64,000 nt of DNA from Desulfonatronospira thiodismutans ASO3-1 (GCF_000174435.1 NZ_ACJN02000001.1:981658-1045657), one strand, 5' to 3'. Shown: positions 33,824 through 43,139, numbered from the stretch's first letter. A program made the numbers and translations. Notes: a model not told the origin generated them from the sequence alone.

Positions 33824-34240
33824 TTAATCCCGGTCCATTCCGGGTATTTTCCCTGGGCAAGTCAAGATAAGAGCATGGTTGTATTCCCAAAAGGCCCCTT
33901 TCCGGGCAAGAACCGACTCATCAAATTCTACTTTATCAGGCCTGTCCTGGTGTTTTTTACTTATCACCCTCTCCCTGGAAAGCTTTGCCTCGTGCTCTGC
34001 TCTGATTACCATTATCTGCTGGTGGATTGCTTCACTGAACTGAGGCAGTCTTGAGACAATCCATCTTTTGACCATGGGCAAGGGGATCACAGCCTGCCCA
34101 GTATCCAGACTGCGGACTTCCTTCCCTTCAGCCTTGAGAAACGATGATAGAACACTTTTCAGGTAATACTCGTCTTTGCACTCCTGGATTTTAAAACTGA
34201 TTTTCCTCAGCCTGTAAAGCCCCCGGATATAATCAACCAT
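33824..34240 (-). CDS. Hypothetical protein, 138 aa
   Basis: This basic, helical protein is of unknown family. The N-terminus reads MVDYIRGLYRLRKISFKIQE, then VIPLPMVKRWIVSRLPQF and a charged helix before the tail HALILTCPGKIPGMDRD. That tail is duplicated at 32.5 kb. It lies 47 bases downstream of the short DnaE gene on the same strand and has its own GAGGA site, so the two could be one transcript. No catalytic motif is apparent. Confidence 0.6.
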   Translation of the reverse strand: MVDYIRGLYRLRKISFKIQECKDEYYLKSVLSSFLKAEGKEVRSLDTGQAVIPLPMVKRWIVSRLPQFSEAIHQQIMVIRAEHEAKLSRERVISKKHQDRPDKVEFDESVLARKGAFWEYNHALILTCPGKIPGMDRD

Positions 34241-34287
34241 AAAAACAGTCCTCTGCCGTAATTCCGATATATGTCATAACGCTTCAA

Positions 34288-36615
34288 TTACTGATTATTA
34301 AAAACCATGCTCAGAGCCCTTTGAAACTCTTCCGGATAATGGGCCTTGAGGTAGGCCGTCTGGTATGCGATCATTGAGTAAGCAACGCTGTGGGATTTGC
34401 TAAAGGTATAACTTGCGAATCTTTCCATTAATTCAAAAACATGCTTGGCTGTTAACTGATCCAACCCTTTATCACGGGCTTTTTGTATAAATTTTTCTCT
34501 TTGTTCAGCCATTGTTGTCGCCTCTTTTTTGCCCAACACCCGGCGCAGAGTATCGCCTTCTTCCAGGGAATAACCAGCCAGGGTCTGGGCGATTTCCATC
34601 AGTTGCTCCTGATAAATTATCAGTCCATGCGTTTCATTAAGAATCGGCTCAAGATCAGGATGCGGGTATTCAACCGAAACCAGGCCATGTTTGCGCTTGA
34701 TGAAGTCCTTGTCTATGCCGTTTTGCAGGAACGCTGGACGGTAAATGGCATGAAGGGCAATGATGTCTTCAAAGCAGGTGGGTGTTAAGTCCATTAGGGT
34801 ATTGCGCATTCCTGAGCTTTCCAGTTGAAAAACCCCCTCGGTAAGGCCACCGTCCAGCAGATCAAAGGTCAGTGTGTCATCCAGGGGCAGATTTTCCATA
34901 TCCGGGACCTGTTTTTTATTGACTTTAATCAGAGCCAGAGTGCGGCTAATCAAGCTAAGGTATTTAAGGCCGAGAAAATCAAACTTGATAAATCCCAGTC
35001 GTCTGAGGTCGTCCCAATCATATTGAGAGACAATAGCCTTGTTTTGGTCACTGTATAACGGCAGATAGCTCTGTAGCTTCTCGTTGGATATAACGATTCC
35101 TGCCGCATGGATAGAAACATGGCGTACCAGTCTGTCAAGCCTCTTGCAGATATCAAGATATCTCTGCATCTCTTCGTTGTCATTCATCAAATTACGCAAA
35201 GCTGGTTCCATTTCGAGGGCTTTGCTTACGGTTATACCAATTTTCTCTGGAATGAGACTGGTTATTTGTTCCACCTGATCCAAGCTAAAGCCCATAACCT
35301 GTCCCACATCTCTTAGTACTACCCTGGCTTTTGAGGCTACAAAAACAGAAGGGTAGACAGCATTTGCCTGCCCGTATTTTTCACGTAAATATTCAAAAAC
35401 TTCTTCCCGGCGCTCATGGCAAAAATCAACATCAATATCTTTCAAACCCGTTTTGGTGTTAAAGAACTTTTCAAAATACAGGCGGTGCCGGATCGGATCA
35501 ACCCCGGTTATTCCAAGGGCGTAAGCTGTCATGCTTCCAGGAGCAAAACCCCGGCCAGGCCCAACCACGATACCTCTGCTCTTTGCCCATGAAACATAAT
35601 CATGCACTACAAGAAAATACCATGACTCGCCTTGTTCACAGATGACCTTCAACTCTTTATCAAGCCGGGTGAAATACTCATCCCTGTCAACCTCATAAGG
35701 AAGATTTGCCAACTTTTCTTCAAGACCTTTTTCCGACAGAGCCACAAGTTCCTTATCAAGGGTATCTTCAGCAGAAGGCGTATACTTTGGCAGATGTCTT
35801 TTGGGATATTCCAGGTCAAGACCGCACTGCTCAATGATTTTTTGGACATTTTCCAGGGCGGTGGGACAATGGGAGAACTCCTTTTCCATCTCCTCAGGCG
35901 ACTTGAAATACAGCTCTCTTGAGTTCAGATTATGATGGTCAAGTCTTTCGTTTTTTTGAATACACCTTAATGCCGCATAGGCTTCAGCATCCTGGGGGGC
36001 CAGATACCTGCAATCATTGGTAGCCACCATGGGCAAGCCTGTCTTTTCGGACATTTCCATAAGCCTGCCATTAACCTCTGCCTGGTCTTTGAGTCCGCTT
36101 GCTTCAAGCTCAAGGTAGAATCTATCCGGAAAAATGCTGGCGTATTGCCTTGCTGCTTCAAGAGCATGATCAAAACCTTTTGTGCGCAACAGATACTGGA
36201 CCTCACCTTCCATACAGGCTGAAAGAGCAATCAGGCCGTTTGAGTAAGTTTGAAGCATATCCTTATCCACCCGGGGTTTGTAGTAAAAGCCTTGCATCCA
36301 GCCGGCACTTACCAGTCTGACCAGATTGTGGTATCCATGCAGGTCCATGGCCAGCAGCACTAGGTGATAATTAAAACTGTCCCTGTCAGTAATTTTTTCG
36401 GGCGACAGGTTGACCTCACATCCTATGATGGGCTTGATGCCATATTCCCGGGCTTTTAAGTATAATTTCATGGCCCCAAAAAGATTGCCGCTATCGGTTA
36501 TGCTTACAGCAGGCATTTTATATTCAACAGCCCTGGAGCAAAGATCCTCTATCCTGATACACCCTTCAAAAAGACTGTATTCGGTATGGCAGTGTAAATG
36601 GCAAAAATCAGACAT
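34288..36615 (-). CDS. DNA polymerase III alpha-type polymerase, short form
   Basis: The 775-residue protein has the PHP domain (FCHLHCHTEYSLFEG; VATNDCRYL) and the family C polymerase core with the catalytic pair in GLKDIDVDF (about residues 388-393) and the third Asp in IKFDFLGL (about 546). The ending AYSMIAYQTAYLKAHYPEEF is where full DnaE proteins (about 1160 residues) continue into the HhH, OB and tau-binding domains; here it stops eight codons later. It therefore cannot bind the clamp loader in the usual way. ATG 36615 follows GGGAGGGA. This may be a natural accessory polymerase or a truncated copy. Confidence 0.88.
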   Translation of the reverse strand: MSDFCHLHCHTEYSLFEGCIRIEDLCSRAVEYKMPAVSITDSGNLFGAMKLYLKAREYGIKPIIGCEVNLSPEKITDRDSFNYHLVLLAMDLHGYHNLVRLVSAGWMQGFYYKPRVDKDMLQTYSNGLIALSACMEGEVQYLLRTKGFDHALEAARQYASIFPDRFYLELEASGLKDQAEVNGRLMEMSEKTGLPMVATNDCRYLAPQDAEAYAALRCIQKNERLDHHNLNSRELYFKSPEEMEKEFSHCPTALENVQKIIEQCGLDLEYPKRHLPKYTPSAEDTLDKELVALSEKGLEEKLANLPYEVDRDEYFTRLDKELKVICEQGESWYFLVVHDYVSWAKSRGIVVGPGRGFAPGSMTAYALGITGVDPIRHRLYFEKFFNTKTGLKDIDVDFCHERREEVFEYLREKYGQANAVYPSVFVASKARVVLRDVGQVMGFSLDQVEQITSLIPEKIGITVSKALEMEPALRNLMNDNEEMQRYLDICKRLDRLVRHVSIHAAGIVISNEKLQSYLPLYSDQNKAIVSQYDWDDLRRLGFIKFDFLGLKYLSLISRTLALIKVNKKQVPDMENLPLDDTLTFDLLDGGLTEGVFQLESSGMRNTLMDLTPTCFEDIIALHAIYRPAFLQNGIDKDFIKRKHGLVSVEYPHPDLEPILNETHGLIIYQEQLMEIAQTLAGYSLEEGDTLRRVLGKKEATTMAEQREKFIQKARDKGLDQLTAKHVFELMERFASYTFSKSHSVAYSMIAYQTAYLKAHYPEEFQRALSMVFNNQ

Positions 36616-36645
36616 GGTTGTCCCTCCCTTACGTTCAGGAAGCAT

Positions 36646-37379
36646 TTTGAGCTTGGCGGACTTTTAAGATTTTGAAAGTCAGATATATTTCAGATCCATG
36701 GCGGCATCTTATTGGCAGCATAAATACTCACTAAAGAAAAGTCGATGATTTTCTTAGCCAGAACCAAAAATATTATGCAGGTATGACAAAAGCGGTCATA
36801 TTACAGAAAAAATTATGGAATTTTGTAGCTAACCATTAACCACCTCCCTGATATCTGGGGGTTGGCATATTTGCGATCCTTCGTTACTATTTGGTTTGTT
36901 AGGCAAAATTGGACAAGCCCGCCCATTTGATAAAAGCTGAGATCGCCCCGACCGAATGGAAGGCAATCCGACTTGAAAGGACATTGCTATTAACGGCAGG
37001 GCCTGAAGGAAGCGATAGGAAGTGGGATGGCCGGAGCGTAAGCGAGCCTGATACGTCAGAGCAGACTGGGAGTTATCAAAATGTGACGAAGCCCGATATT
37101 CGGTCAGGCCTGCCAGGCATAAATTACTGACCGGCCAAGCCGGTGCACTTGAAAGACCTGGAAAAGGTTTTTTCAATGTTTGCAGAATAAAGCAGGCGAG
37201 CACTACGGCTATGGGATGGGAGTAGTCCGGTATCAGATTTGAAAGGAATACCATTCGAAAGCATCATTTGATGGGAGACTGGGACTACCTATGTCTCTGG
37301 TACGCAAGCTTTAATCATGTATATCATATTGATTGGAATGATATAGAAATTTTGTAATAATTTGCAGTCAGGAATTTCG
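36646..37379. repeat. Repeat-rich gap with a split copy of the 5.6-kb remnant
   Basis: At 36939-36988 the DNA matches the 5.66-kb remnant and encodes EIAPTEWKAIRLERTLL. The following part of the remnant (GCAGGCGAGCACTACGG) resumes at 37192, encoding AGEHYGYGMG. The 203 bases between (36989-37191) are absent at 5.7 kb. They contain CCGGAGCGTAAGCGAGCC and GCCCGATATTCGGTCAGG blocks with potential to fold. A TCCGGTATCAGATTTGA repeat follows at 37227-37264. No gene is supported. Confidence 0.55.
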
Positions 37380-37958
37380 ATGACATATGAAATCAAAGAG
37401 CACAAACACCGATATGCTGCTTGGGCAGCTAGTCGTGCTAGTAGCGTAAAGGGATGCAGATTCAGCGTGCTTCAAGGAAAGATGATTATTGAAAATTCAG
37501 GATTAAGTACTTTTGTGGATTCACCTCAGAATCTCCCAGAAACAAATAGTTTCGATAAAGTACATTCAGACTGGAGAGAATCTGTAATCTTACAAGCAGA
37601 GAAGCTGGGGTTGAATTTTACACATGGCGTTGCGGCCAAATTGATAAATGTCTACATGAAGACCATATTCGTCTGTGGTGGTTATGCCGAGAACGAGAGG
37701 GTTGCACCGATTCACCCGCCAATTGATGGGTTGTTGCTTAAGTCCTTACGCGATAATGACGTTGGCGGTCTCAAAAAAGAATGGCGAAAAGCGGTGACGA
37801 AACGCTGGTCGAAATTTGATTCAGATGAATATCAAAGTGTTATAGGTAATATAAGAAAGGCGTTAAATGGAAGCCCAATGTGGAAAATAGAAAAATATTG
37901 GCAGGGCTACCAAGGTTCTACCGCTATGAAGTCAATGCAGCCGACCGCTAACGCATAG
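37380..37958 (+). CDS. Hypothetical protein, 192 aa
   Basis: The family is not recognised. The protein starts MTYEIKEHKHRYAAWAASRA and continues GCRFSVLQGKMIIENSGL, a pattern of short helix plus strand. A longer helical C-terminal half contains GVAAKLINVYMKTIFVCGGY and HPPIDGLLLKSL. No membrane segment. The ATG at 37380 has GGA eight bases upstream; six codons earlier a TTG is less likely. The GGCT-like gene follows after 38 bases on the same strand. Confidence 0.65.
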   Translation: MTYEIKEHKHRYAAWAASRASSVKGCRFSVLQGKMIIENSGLSTFVDSPQNLPETNSFDKVHSDWRESVILQAEKLGLNFTHGVAAKLINVYMKTIFVCGGYAENERVAPIHPPIDGLLLKSLRDNDVGGLKKEWRKAVTKRWSKFDSDEYQSVIGNIRKALNGSPMWKIEKYWQGYQGSTAMKSMQPTANA

Positions 37959-37996
37959 GCTGTATTGAAAAGTTATACGCCAGGAGATCGAATCGT

Positions 37997-38533
37997 ATGC
38001 TCGTCTTCCAGTACGGCTCGAACATGAGCAGCAAGAGACTGAACTCACCGGAACGCCTGGCTGGCGATGCCCAGCGCTTTGGGATCGCCCATACGCTCCA
38101 TCCTTACAGGTTGTGTTTTCCAGTCTGGAGCAAGACAAATAGTTGTGCTGCAGCAAGCATTTGTCTTGCATCGGACGGTCGTCCAATCTTTGGCGTTCTC
38201 TATGAGATCCCTGAGTCGCTGGTGTATCGCCAAAAAGCAAGTGTCCTCAATCGAAAATCGCTGGACGCCATTGAGGGAGAGGGAGTGAATTACGACCGGA
38301 CAGAGATTTATGTTGTCCAGTCAGATGGAGCTGTGATCTCGGCTACCACCTACATTGCCAGAAAACCGGGACCTGAGCGGAAAACCAGCGCCGGTTACGC
38401 CAGCTACATCCTGACAGGCTTGGCAGAAAATGACATGCCACCCGCCTATCGTGAGTACGTCGCCGCCTGTATCGTTCAGAGCAATCCAGAACTAGCTGGA
38501 ATGGTCGAAGAATGGCATGTAACTGGAACTTAA
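37997..38533 (+). CDS. Gamma-glutamylcyclotransferase-like (AIG2/GGCT) protein
   Basis: The N-terminus has the GGCT signature VFQYGSNMSS, and the fold continues with PIFGVLYEIPESLVYRQKAS and LDAIEGEGVNYDRTEIYV, where the Glu in AIEGEG fits the catalytic position. Known family members convert gamma-glutamyl peptides to 5-oxoproline or cleave related amine adducts; the substrate here is open. Length of 178 residues is normal. A good AGGAG site precedes the ATG. The upstream neighbour is unknown. Confidence 0.82.
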   Translation: MLVFQYGSNMSSKRLNSPERLAGDAQRFGIAHTLHPYRLCFPVWSKTNSCAAASICLASDGRPIFGVLYEIPESLVYRQKASVLNRKSLDAIEGEGVNYDRTEIYVVQSDGAVISATTYIARKPGPERKTSAGYASYILTGLAENDMPPAYREYVAACIVQSNPELAGMVEEWHVTGT

Positions 38534-38739
38534 CAAATAGCTGTTGGTGGACGTCCCCTATACTCCGGCCCGCCGCAAGCCAGGCGGTATTTGAGATTAC
38601 GGTGAATTGAGGCTGTTTGTTCCGGTATCAGATTTGAGAGGAATACCAATCCAAAGCTTGAATCCCGGGGTAGATATTAAAGCCTACCTCATATAAATTT
38701 TAGCGGTTATAACGTAAATCTGAATGGGAGGCTGAGAGC

Positions 38740-38925
38740 ATGCTGACTTATGGCGAGTTGTTGGATATTTTGCAGTCTTTTGACGAGAAGCAGTTAAGGC
38801 AACCGGCGATGATACACATCAAGGACTCCGAATATGTTCAGCAGGCGCAGCAGGTAGTCGTTTCAGATGACGATAATGCTCCGGTTATCATTGCGGATAT
38901 TTGCATCCAGTTTGATGAAGAGTGA
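38740..38925 (+). CDS. Small conserved protein of the MLTYGELLEIL family, 61 aa
   Basis: It starts MLTYGELLDILQSFDEKQLR and ends DNAPVIIADICIQFDEE. It differs from the 15613 copy at only a handful of positions. The GGGAGG ribosome site and following 'ctgag' leader are also similar, so the duplication includes the start region. A dispersed repeat lies 80 bases upstream. It precedes recD2 by 87 bases but is probably not functionally linked to it. Confidence 0.75.
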   Translation: MLTYGELLDILQSFDEKQLRQPAMIHIKDSEYVQQAQQVVVSDDDNAPVIIADICIQFDEE

Positions 38926-39012
38926 TCCTGCCCCTTGCCCCTTTTTTTCTTGGATTCCTTACCCCCAAAGGCCTTTTGCTTTGTATAGTGTTTTTCTGTA
39001 TTCGATTATTGT

Positions 39013-41211
39013 ATGAACACATCTAACACTACCAGCCTGGAATACCTCCAGGGCCAGATAGAAAGGATCACCTACACCAATGAAGAAAACGGCTACACTG
39101 TGGCCAAGGTGAAAGTCCGAGGCCGCAGAGATCTGGTAACTGTGGTTGGAAGTATTGCCTCTCCGCTGGCCGGCCAGGTCCTCAAGATGAAGGGAGAATG
39201 GTCCAACCACCCCAAATTCGGAGAACAGTTCAAGGCGGTTTTCTGTGAATGCGCTGTACCGGCCACTTCCGCCGGGATTCAAAGATACCTCGGTTCCGGG
39301 CTGATTAAAGGTATCGGCCCGGTGATGGCCAAGAAAATCGTATCTCTCTTCGGAGATAAGACCCTGGATATTATCGAGCATGAAACAGACAGGCTGACTG
39401 AAGTGGATGGTATCGGCCAGAAACGCATAGAGAAAATAAAAAAGGCCTGGGAGGAGCAAAAAGAGATACGGGAGGTGATGCTTTTTCTGCAAGGCCACGG
39501 CGTATCATCTACGTACGCCAGCAAAATCTTCAAGACCTACGGCAAAGATTCCATCAAGGTTGTCCAGGACAATCCCTACCGCTTGGCAACGGATATATTC
39601 GGCATAGGTTTTATCACCGCAGACAACATCGCTCAAAAACTTGGTTTTTCCCTGGAGTCCGAGTTCAGAATACAGGCCGGCATACTCTACGTCCTGCACC
39701 AGCTTTCAGATGAAGGCCATGTTTACTACCCCAGACAAGACCTTGCCCGGAAAGCAGCCGAAATACTCAAAGTCGATGCAGAACTGGTAGACCAGCAGAT
39801 TGATTCCCTTGAGACCCTGCAGTATATCGTAATGGAAAGTTTGCCTCAGCAGGAACAAAAAGCTGTCTATCTGGCCAAGTATTTCTATTCCGAAACCAGT
39901 ATTGCCGCAAAACTAAAAAAACTCATCAAGGCTCCCAAATCAATAAGACAGGTGGATACTGATAAGGCCCTGGACTGGGTGCAAAAAACATATGGCCTGA
40001 ACCTGGCTGAAAAACAGGCGGAAGCGGTACGAAAGGCCCTGCTAGACAAAATACTGGTCATTACAGGAGGCCCGGGCACGGGCAAAAGTTTTCTGTTAAA
40101 TGCCATCCTGAAAATCGTCTCCCGGCTCAAAGTAAAAATCCTTCTGGCTGCACCCACTGGAAGAGCTGCCAAGAGAATGCAGGAGTCCACCGGATATGAG
40201 GCCAAAACCATCCACAGGCTTCTGGAGTTTGATTTCCAGAAGGGAGGCTTCAAAAAAAACGATGAGCATCCCCTGAACTGCGACCTCCTGATAGTTGACG
40301 AAATGAGTATGGTGGACACTGTGCTTATGCACCACCTGCTCAAAGCCGTCAGGATGGACACCACGCTCATTATGGTGGGAGATGTCAATCAATTGCCCTC
40401 TGTGGGACCAGGCAATGTTCTCAAGGATATTATAAATTCAGGCTCAGTGCCCGTAGTGGAACTAAACGAGATTTTCAGGCAGGCCCGGGAGAGTTCCATC
40501 ATAGTCAATGCGCACATGATCAATCAGGGCCGGCTTCCCGTATTACAGCCAAGACAGGACAAACTGGATGATTTCTTCTTCATGCAGGAGGAAGATCCGC
40601 ACAAGGTGCTGGAGAAAATAAAGTATATCGTAATGGAGCGTATCCCCCAGCGCTTCAAGCTTAATCCCATTGACCATGTTCAGGTTATATCTCCCATGAA
40701 CAGGGGGGTGGTCGGGGTGAGTAATCTGAACACCGAACTGCAGGCATGTCTGAACCCCCAGGGCCAGGAGATCATTCGTGGCGGCAAGACCTTCAGGCAG
40801 GGTGACAAAGTGATGCAGATCAGAAACAATTATGACAAGGAAGTCTTTAACGGGGATATCGGAGTGATTACCGGTCTGGACCTTGAGGAGCAGGAAATCA
40901 AAGTCCGCTTCTATGACCGCCAGGTGGTCTATGAATATTCAGACCTGGATGAACTCGTGCTGGCCTACGCCGTCAGCATTCACAAATCCCAGGGGTCCGA
41001 TTACCCTGCTGTGGTCATCCCCCTGCTGACCCAGCACTATATTATGCTGCAGAAGAATCTGGTTTACACCGGCATCACCCGGGGGAAGAACCTGGTGGTG
41101 GTCATAGGAACCAAAAAGGCCCTGGCCATCGCAGTAAAAAATGCCGGAACAAACGAAAGGTATACCCATCTGGCCGGCAGGCTGAACCACAAAATACAGG
41201 AGATCACATGA
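39013..41211 (+). CDS. recD2: RecD2-type ATP-dependent DNA helicase
   Basis: This 732-residue SF1B helicase has the RecD2/YrrC layout. The N-terminal OB-like domain and tandem helix-hairpin-helix motifs (YLGSGLIKGIGPVMAKKIV; LTEVDGIGQKRIEKI) precede the ATPase core. Walker A GGPGTGKS lies near 352-359, motif II is LLIVDEMSMV and motif VI is NLVYTGITRGKNLVVV. RecD2 unwinds DNA 5' to 3' without RecBC. The GerMN lipoprotein gene overlaps its stop by four bases, so they are co-translated. The Shine-Dalgarno at the ATG is weak. Confidence 0.95.
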   Translation: MNTSNTTSLEYLQGQIERITYTNEENGYTVAKVKVRGRRDLVTVVGSIASPLAGQVLKMKGEWSNHPKFGEQFKAVFCECAVPATSAGIQRYLGSGLIKGIGPVMAKKIVSLFGDKTLDIIEHETDRLTEVDGIGQKRIEKIKKAWEEQKEIREVMLFLQGHGVSSTYASKIFKTYGKDSIKVVQDNPYRLATDIFGIGFITADNIAQKLGFSLESEFRIQAGILYVLHQLSDEGHVYYPRQDLARKAAEILKVDAELVDQQIDSLETLQYIVMESLPQQEQKAVYLAKYFYSETSIAAKLKKLIKAPKSIRQVDTDKALDWVQKTYGLNLAEKQAEAVRKALLDKILVITGGPGTGKSFLLNAILKIVSRLKVKILLAAPTGRAAKRMQESTGYEAKTIHRLLEFDFQKGGFKKNDEHPLNCDLLIVDEMSMVDTVLMHHLLKAVRMDTTLIMVGDVNQLPSVGPGNVLKDIINSGSVPVVELNEIFRQARESSIIVNAHMINQGRLPVLQPRQDKLDDFFFMQEEDPHKVLEKIKYIVMERIPQRFKLNPIDHVQVISPMNRGVVGVSNLNTELQACLNPQGQEIIRGGKTFRQGDKVMQIRNNYDKEVFNGDIGVITGLDLEEQEIKVRFYDRQVVYEYSDLDELVLAYAVSIHKSQGSDYPAVVIPLLTQHYIMLQKNLVYTGITRGKNLVVVIGTKKALAIAVKNAGTNERYTHLAGRLNHKIQEIT

Positions 41212-41702
41212 GATACCTTTTTATCCTGATTTTCGTGGCAGTCGTTCTGGCCGGATGCTCAGAGGACAAGGTGGTCACTTCTGTGGATCTCTACTTCATG
41301 GAGATCACAGAAACCCGGTTCAAGCTTGCCTCTGAAACCAGGGATTTTGATGGACCGCAACCTGGCATTAAGTCGGTGATGGAAGCGTGGGTGGAAGGGC
41401 CCCGGAGCTCTGAGCTGAGCAGGGTTGTCCCTGAGGATGTCAGGCTTCTGGATGGGTTTGTTCGGGACAGCGTGGCCTACGTGGATTTTTCTACAGAAAT
41501 AACCAAAGCACCCATGGGCGGGGAACTGGAGGCAGTCCTTGTTCAGTCCATTGTAATGACCGCTGCTCAGGTACAAGGGGTGAATGCAGTGCAGATCATG
41601 GTGGAAGGAGAAATCATTGAGTCTCTTGCCGGGCATATGCTGATAAACAGGCCAATTCAAATAACACCTTCAAAAAATGATAACCGGCCTGTTTCATCGT
41701 AA
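41208..41702 (+). CDS. GerMN-domain lipoprotein
   Basis: A signal peptide ends in the lipobox VVLAGC (Cys17), so the protein is lipid-anchored in the envelope. The remainder is a GerMN domain: VDLYFMEITETRFKLASETR, then SVMEAWVEGPRSSELSRVVP and VAYVDFSTEI with the usual small strand-helix pattern. GerMN domains occur in spore and envelope proteins and probably bind other envelope components. It overlaps recD2 by ATGA with GGAGATC upstream. Confidence 0.88.
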   Translation: MRYLFILIFVAVVLAGCSEDKVVTSVDLYFMEITETRFKLASETRDFDGPQPGIKSVMEAWVEGPRSSELSRVVPEDVRLLDGFVRDSVAYVDFSTEITKAPMGGELEAVLVQSIVMTAAQVQGVNAVQIMVEGEIIESLAGHMLINRPIQITPSKNDNRPVSS

Positions 41703-41790
41703 ACAGTTCTTGATTACCTGGCTGAATGCCCGTTACTACGCCCTGAAGCAATTTTCTTACTTGACCCGTTTGGCACACTCATTCTCAATT

Positions 41791-42083
41791 TTATTCAGCG
41801 GCTTTCTTGATGATACTGGCTTTATGTCTTGGGGAAAGATGAAACCCCAATCTCTGCAGCTGATTCAAATAAGGACCCACCTCACTGATGAGCCCTCTGT
41901 CTTTTGCCACGATCAATACGCCAGCTGTGCCGGTAACTGCAAGCTTAAGTTCAATAGCTACTTTTCTCGCTAAAAGATCATCAAGGACTACAACTGAATC
42001 TGGGTTCTCCAGGCCATGTAATATAACAGACGTTTCACCAGTTGATGCAAATACTGAATTGGAGAAGTATTAAACAGTGTCAT
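41791..42083 (-). pseudogene. DUF3368 (PIN-like) toxin gene with internal deletion
   Basis: The gene starts MTLFNTSPIQYLHQL, the DUF3368 N-terminus with the first catalytic Asp position already changed (normally DxSPLIxLxx or NTSPL). A deletion then removes about 50 codons and shifts the frame. After it the sequence reads SVVVLDDLLARKVAIELKLA, then TGTAGVLIVAKDRGLI and GFHLSPRHKASIIKKAAE, the normal C-terminus. The start overlaps the antitoxin stop, as in intact modules. The toxin is almost certainly inactive. Confidence 0.8.
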
Positions 42084-42333
42084 GCCGGGCATTAACAACA
42101 TCCTGTTCCAGAGTCTGCTCGTCTATGGGGATGGCGGATATTCCATACCGCCCCATTTCCTGCAAGAAACGAGGCTTGGATATTCCCAGCCATTCAGCGG
42201 CCCTGCCTGTTGATATTCGCCCGGATTCTACAAGCCTCGCCGCCAAAATAAACTTGATCTCCCGCTCTGGCTCTTGAGTCCCAAAGGATATCTCCTTTAA
42301 GAGGCTGTCTGGAATATCAATGGTTATTTGCAT
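42070..42333 (-). CDS. UPF0175 family antitoxin
   Basis: The 87-residue protein reads MQITIDIPDSLLKEISFGTQ, then EREIKFILAARLVESGRIST, then GRAAEWLGISKPRFLQEMGR, the UPF0175 pattern of a short strand plus helix-turn-helix. UPF0175 genes are regularly paired with DUF3368 PIN-like toxins. Here the pair is in the right order and overlaps, but the toxin is broken while the antitoxin is intact. Confidence 0.85.
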   Translation of the reverse strand: MQITIDIPDSLLKEISFGTQEPEREIKFILAARLVESGRISTGRAAEWLGISKPRFLQEMGRYGISAIPIDEQTLEQDVVNARHDTV

Positions 42334-42664
42334 ATATAAGCCCCTATATTTTTGAGTGTTAAGTTAAAAACTTCAAATGCTGATGTGCAAACTAATAAAG
42401 TCACAAACCGCCAGAAAAAGAGCAAGTCATTATAACTGACAGCTTTCACTTTGCAAATATCACTTTAACCTATCCGGGGACTGTGAGCAATGGTTGTGAC
42501 AACCGAAAAATGACCACCCTCAAGTCAGAGCATAAAAACTTAGGGATATTCAAAATACCAATATACCGTGTACTGTAAGTAACTTAACCGTTGAAAGCCT
42601 GCCTGCCCAGTTTAACAACGCTGATAGCGTTCCTGCTTTGCTGGTTTTAACTGGGGGTTACAAA

Positions 42665-43061
42665 GTAACCATTCAAGGGGTGCCAGCAATCGCCACCGGG
42701 AATAGGCCTGAGGCGTACTCCCCAACCGTGAGCGGCAGAGCCGCCCGCCTGTCCCGTGAAACACCCAGCACTCACTTTAATAATTTCGGTTTCATCACAA
42801 GCAAACAAATGGAAAAGTGAGTGCTGGGTCAGCGTAGCTGGTTTCACTGGGATGTGCAACGAAGTTGCCCGTGCCAAAAAACTTCTTAGGCACGGGAAGC
42901 CTTCAGGCTTCGCACCCGACTAAAATACGCTTTGCTGTCCTGCGGAATTTTAGCGGGCAGGCAGGTGCTCCGCACACACGGTTTTGAAGAACATAGATCC
43001 CCACAGGGCATTGCTCGCCTGGCAGACAGGCAAATTGGCATATCTCCCCCTGAAGGGTTAC
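42665..43061. mobile_element. GTAACC-family miniature transposon, long form (397 bp)
   Basis: The left end is GTAACCATTCAAGGGGTG and the right end is CCCCCTGAAGGGTTAC. The flanks GTTACAAA (42657-42664) and ATTACAAA (43062-43069) match in 7 of 8 bases. There is no gene inside, but several hairpins: GAGCGGCAGAGCCGC, CCCAGCACTCACTTT with AAGTGAGTGCTGGG, and CCGTGCC ... GGCACGG. The interior returns inverted at 46277-46618 and shortened at 47377-47728. Confidence 0.9.
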
Positions 43062-43139
43062 ATTACAAAAAACTCTTTTCTTTATTGTTGAGGGCAAAGC
43101 ATTACTATGGCGGTATATCAGTATCTTTCTAATCCCTTA

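Noticed and set aside
34288-36615. Full replicative DnaE
   Set aside because: The coding region stops about 390 residues early with no downstream continuation in any frame.
36989-37191. A typical IS or miniature transposon
   Set aside because: No inverted ends or target duplication were found, so its nature is left open.
42930-42990. Group II intron domain V-like sequence (GCACACACGGTTTTGAAG)
   Set aside because: The pairing partner and conserved AGC/GTT triad of domain V are not evident, and the segment lies inside a well-bounded miniature transposon without a reverse transcriptase.
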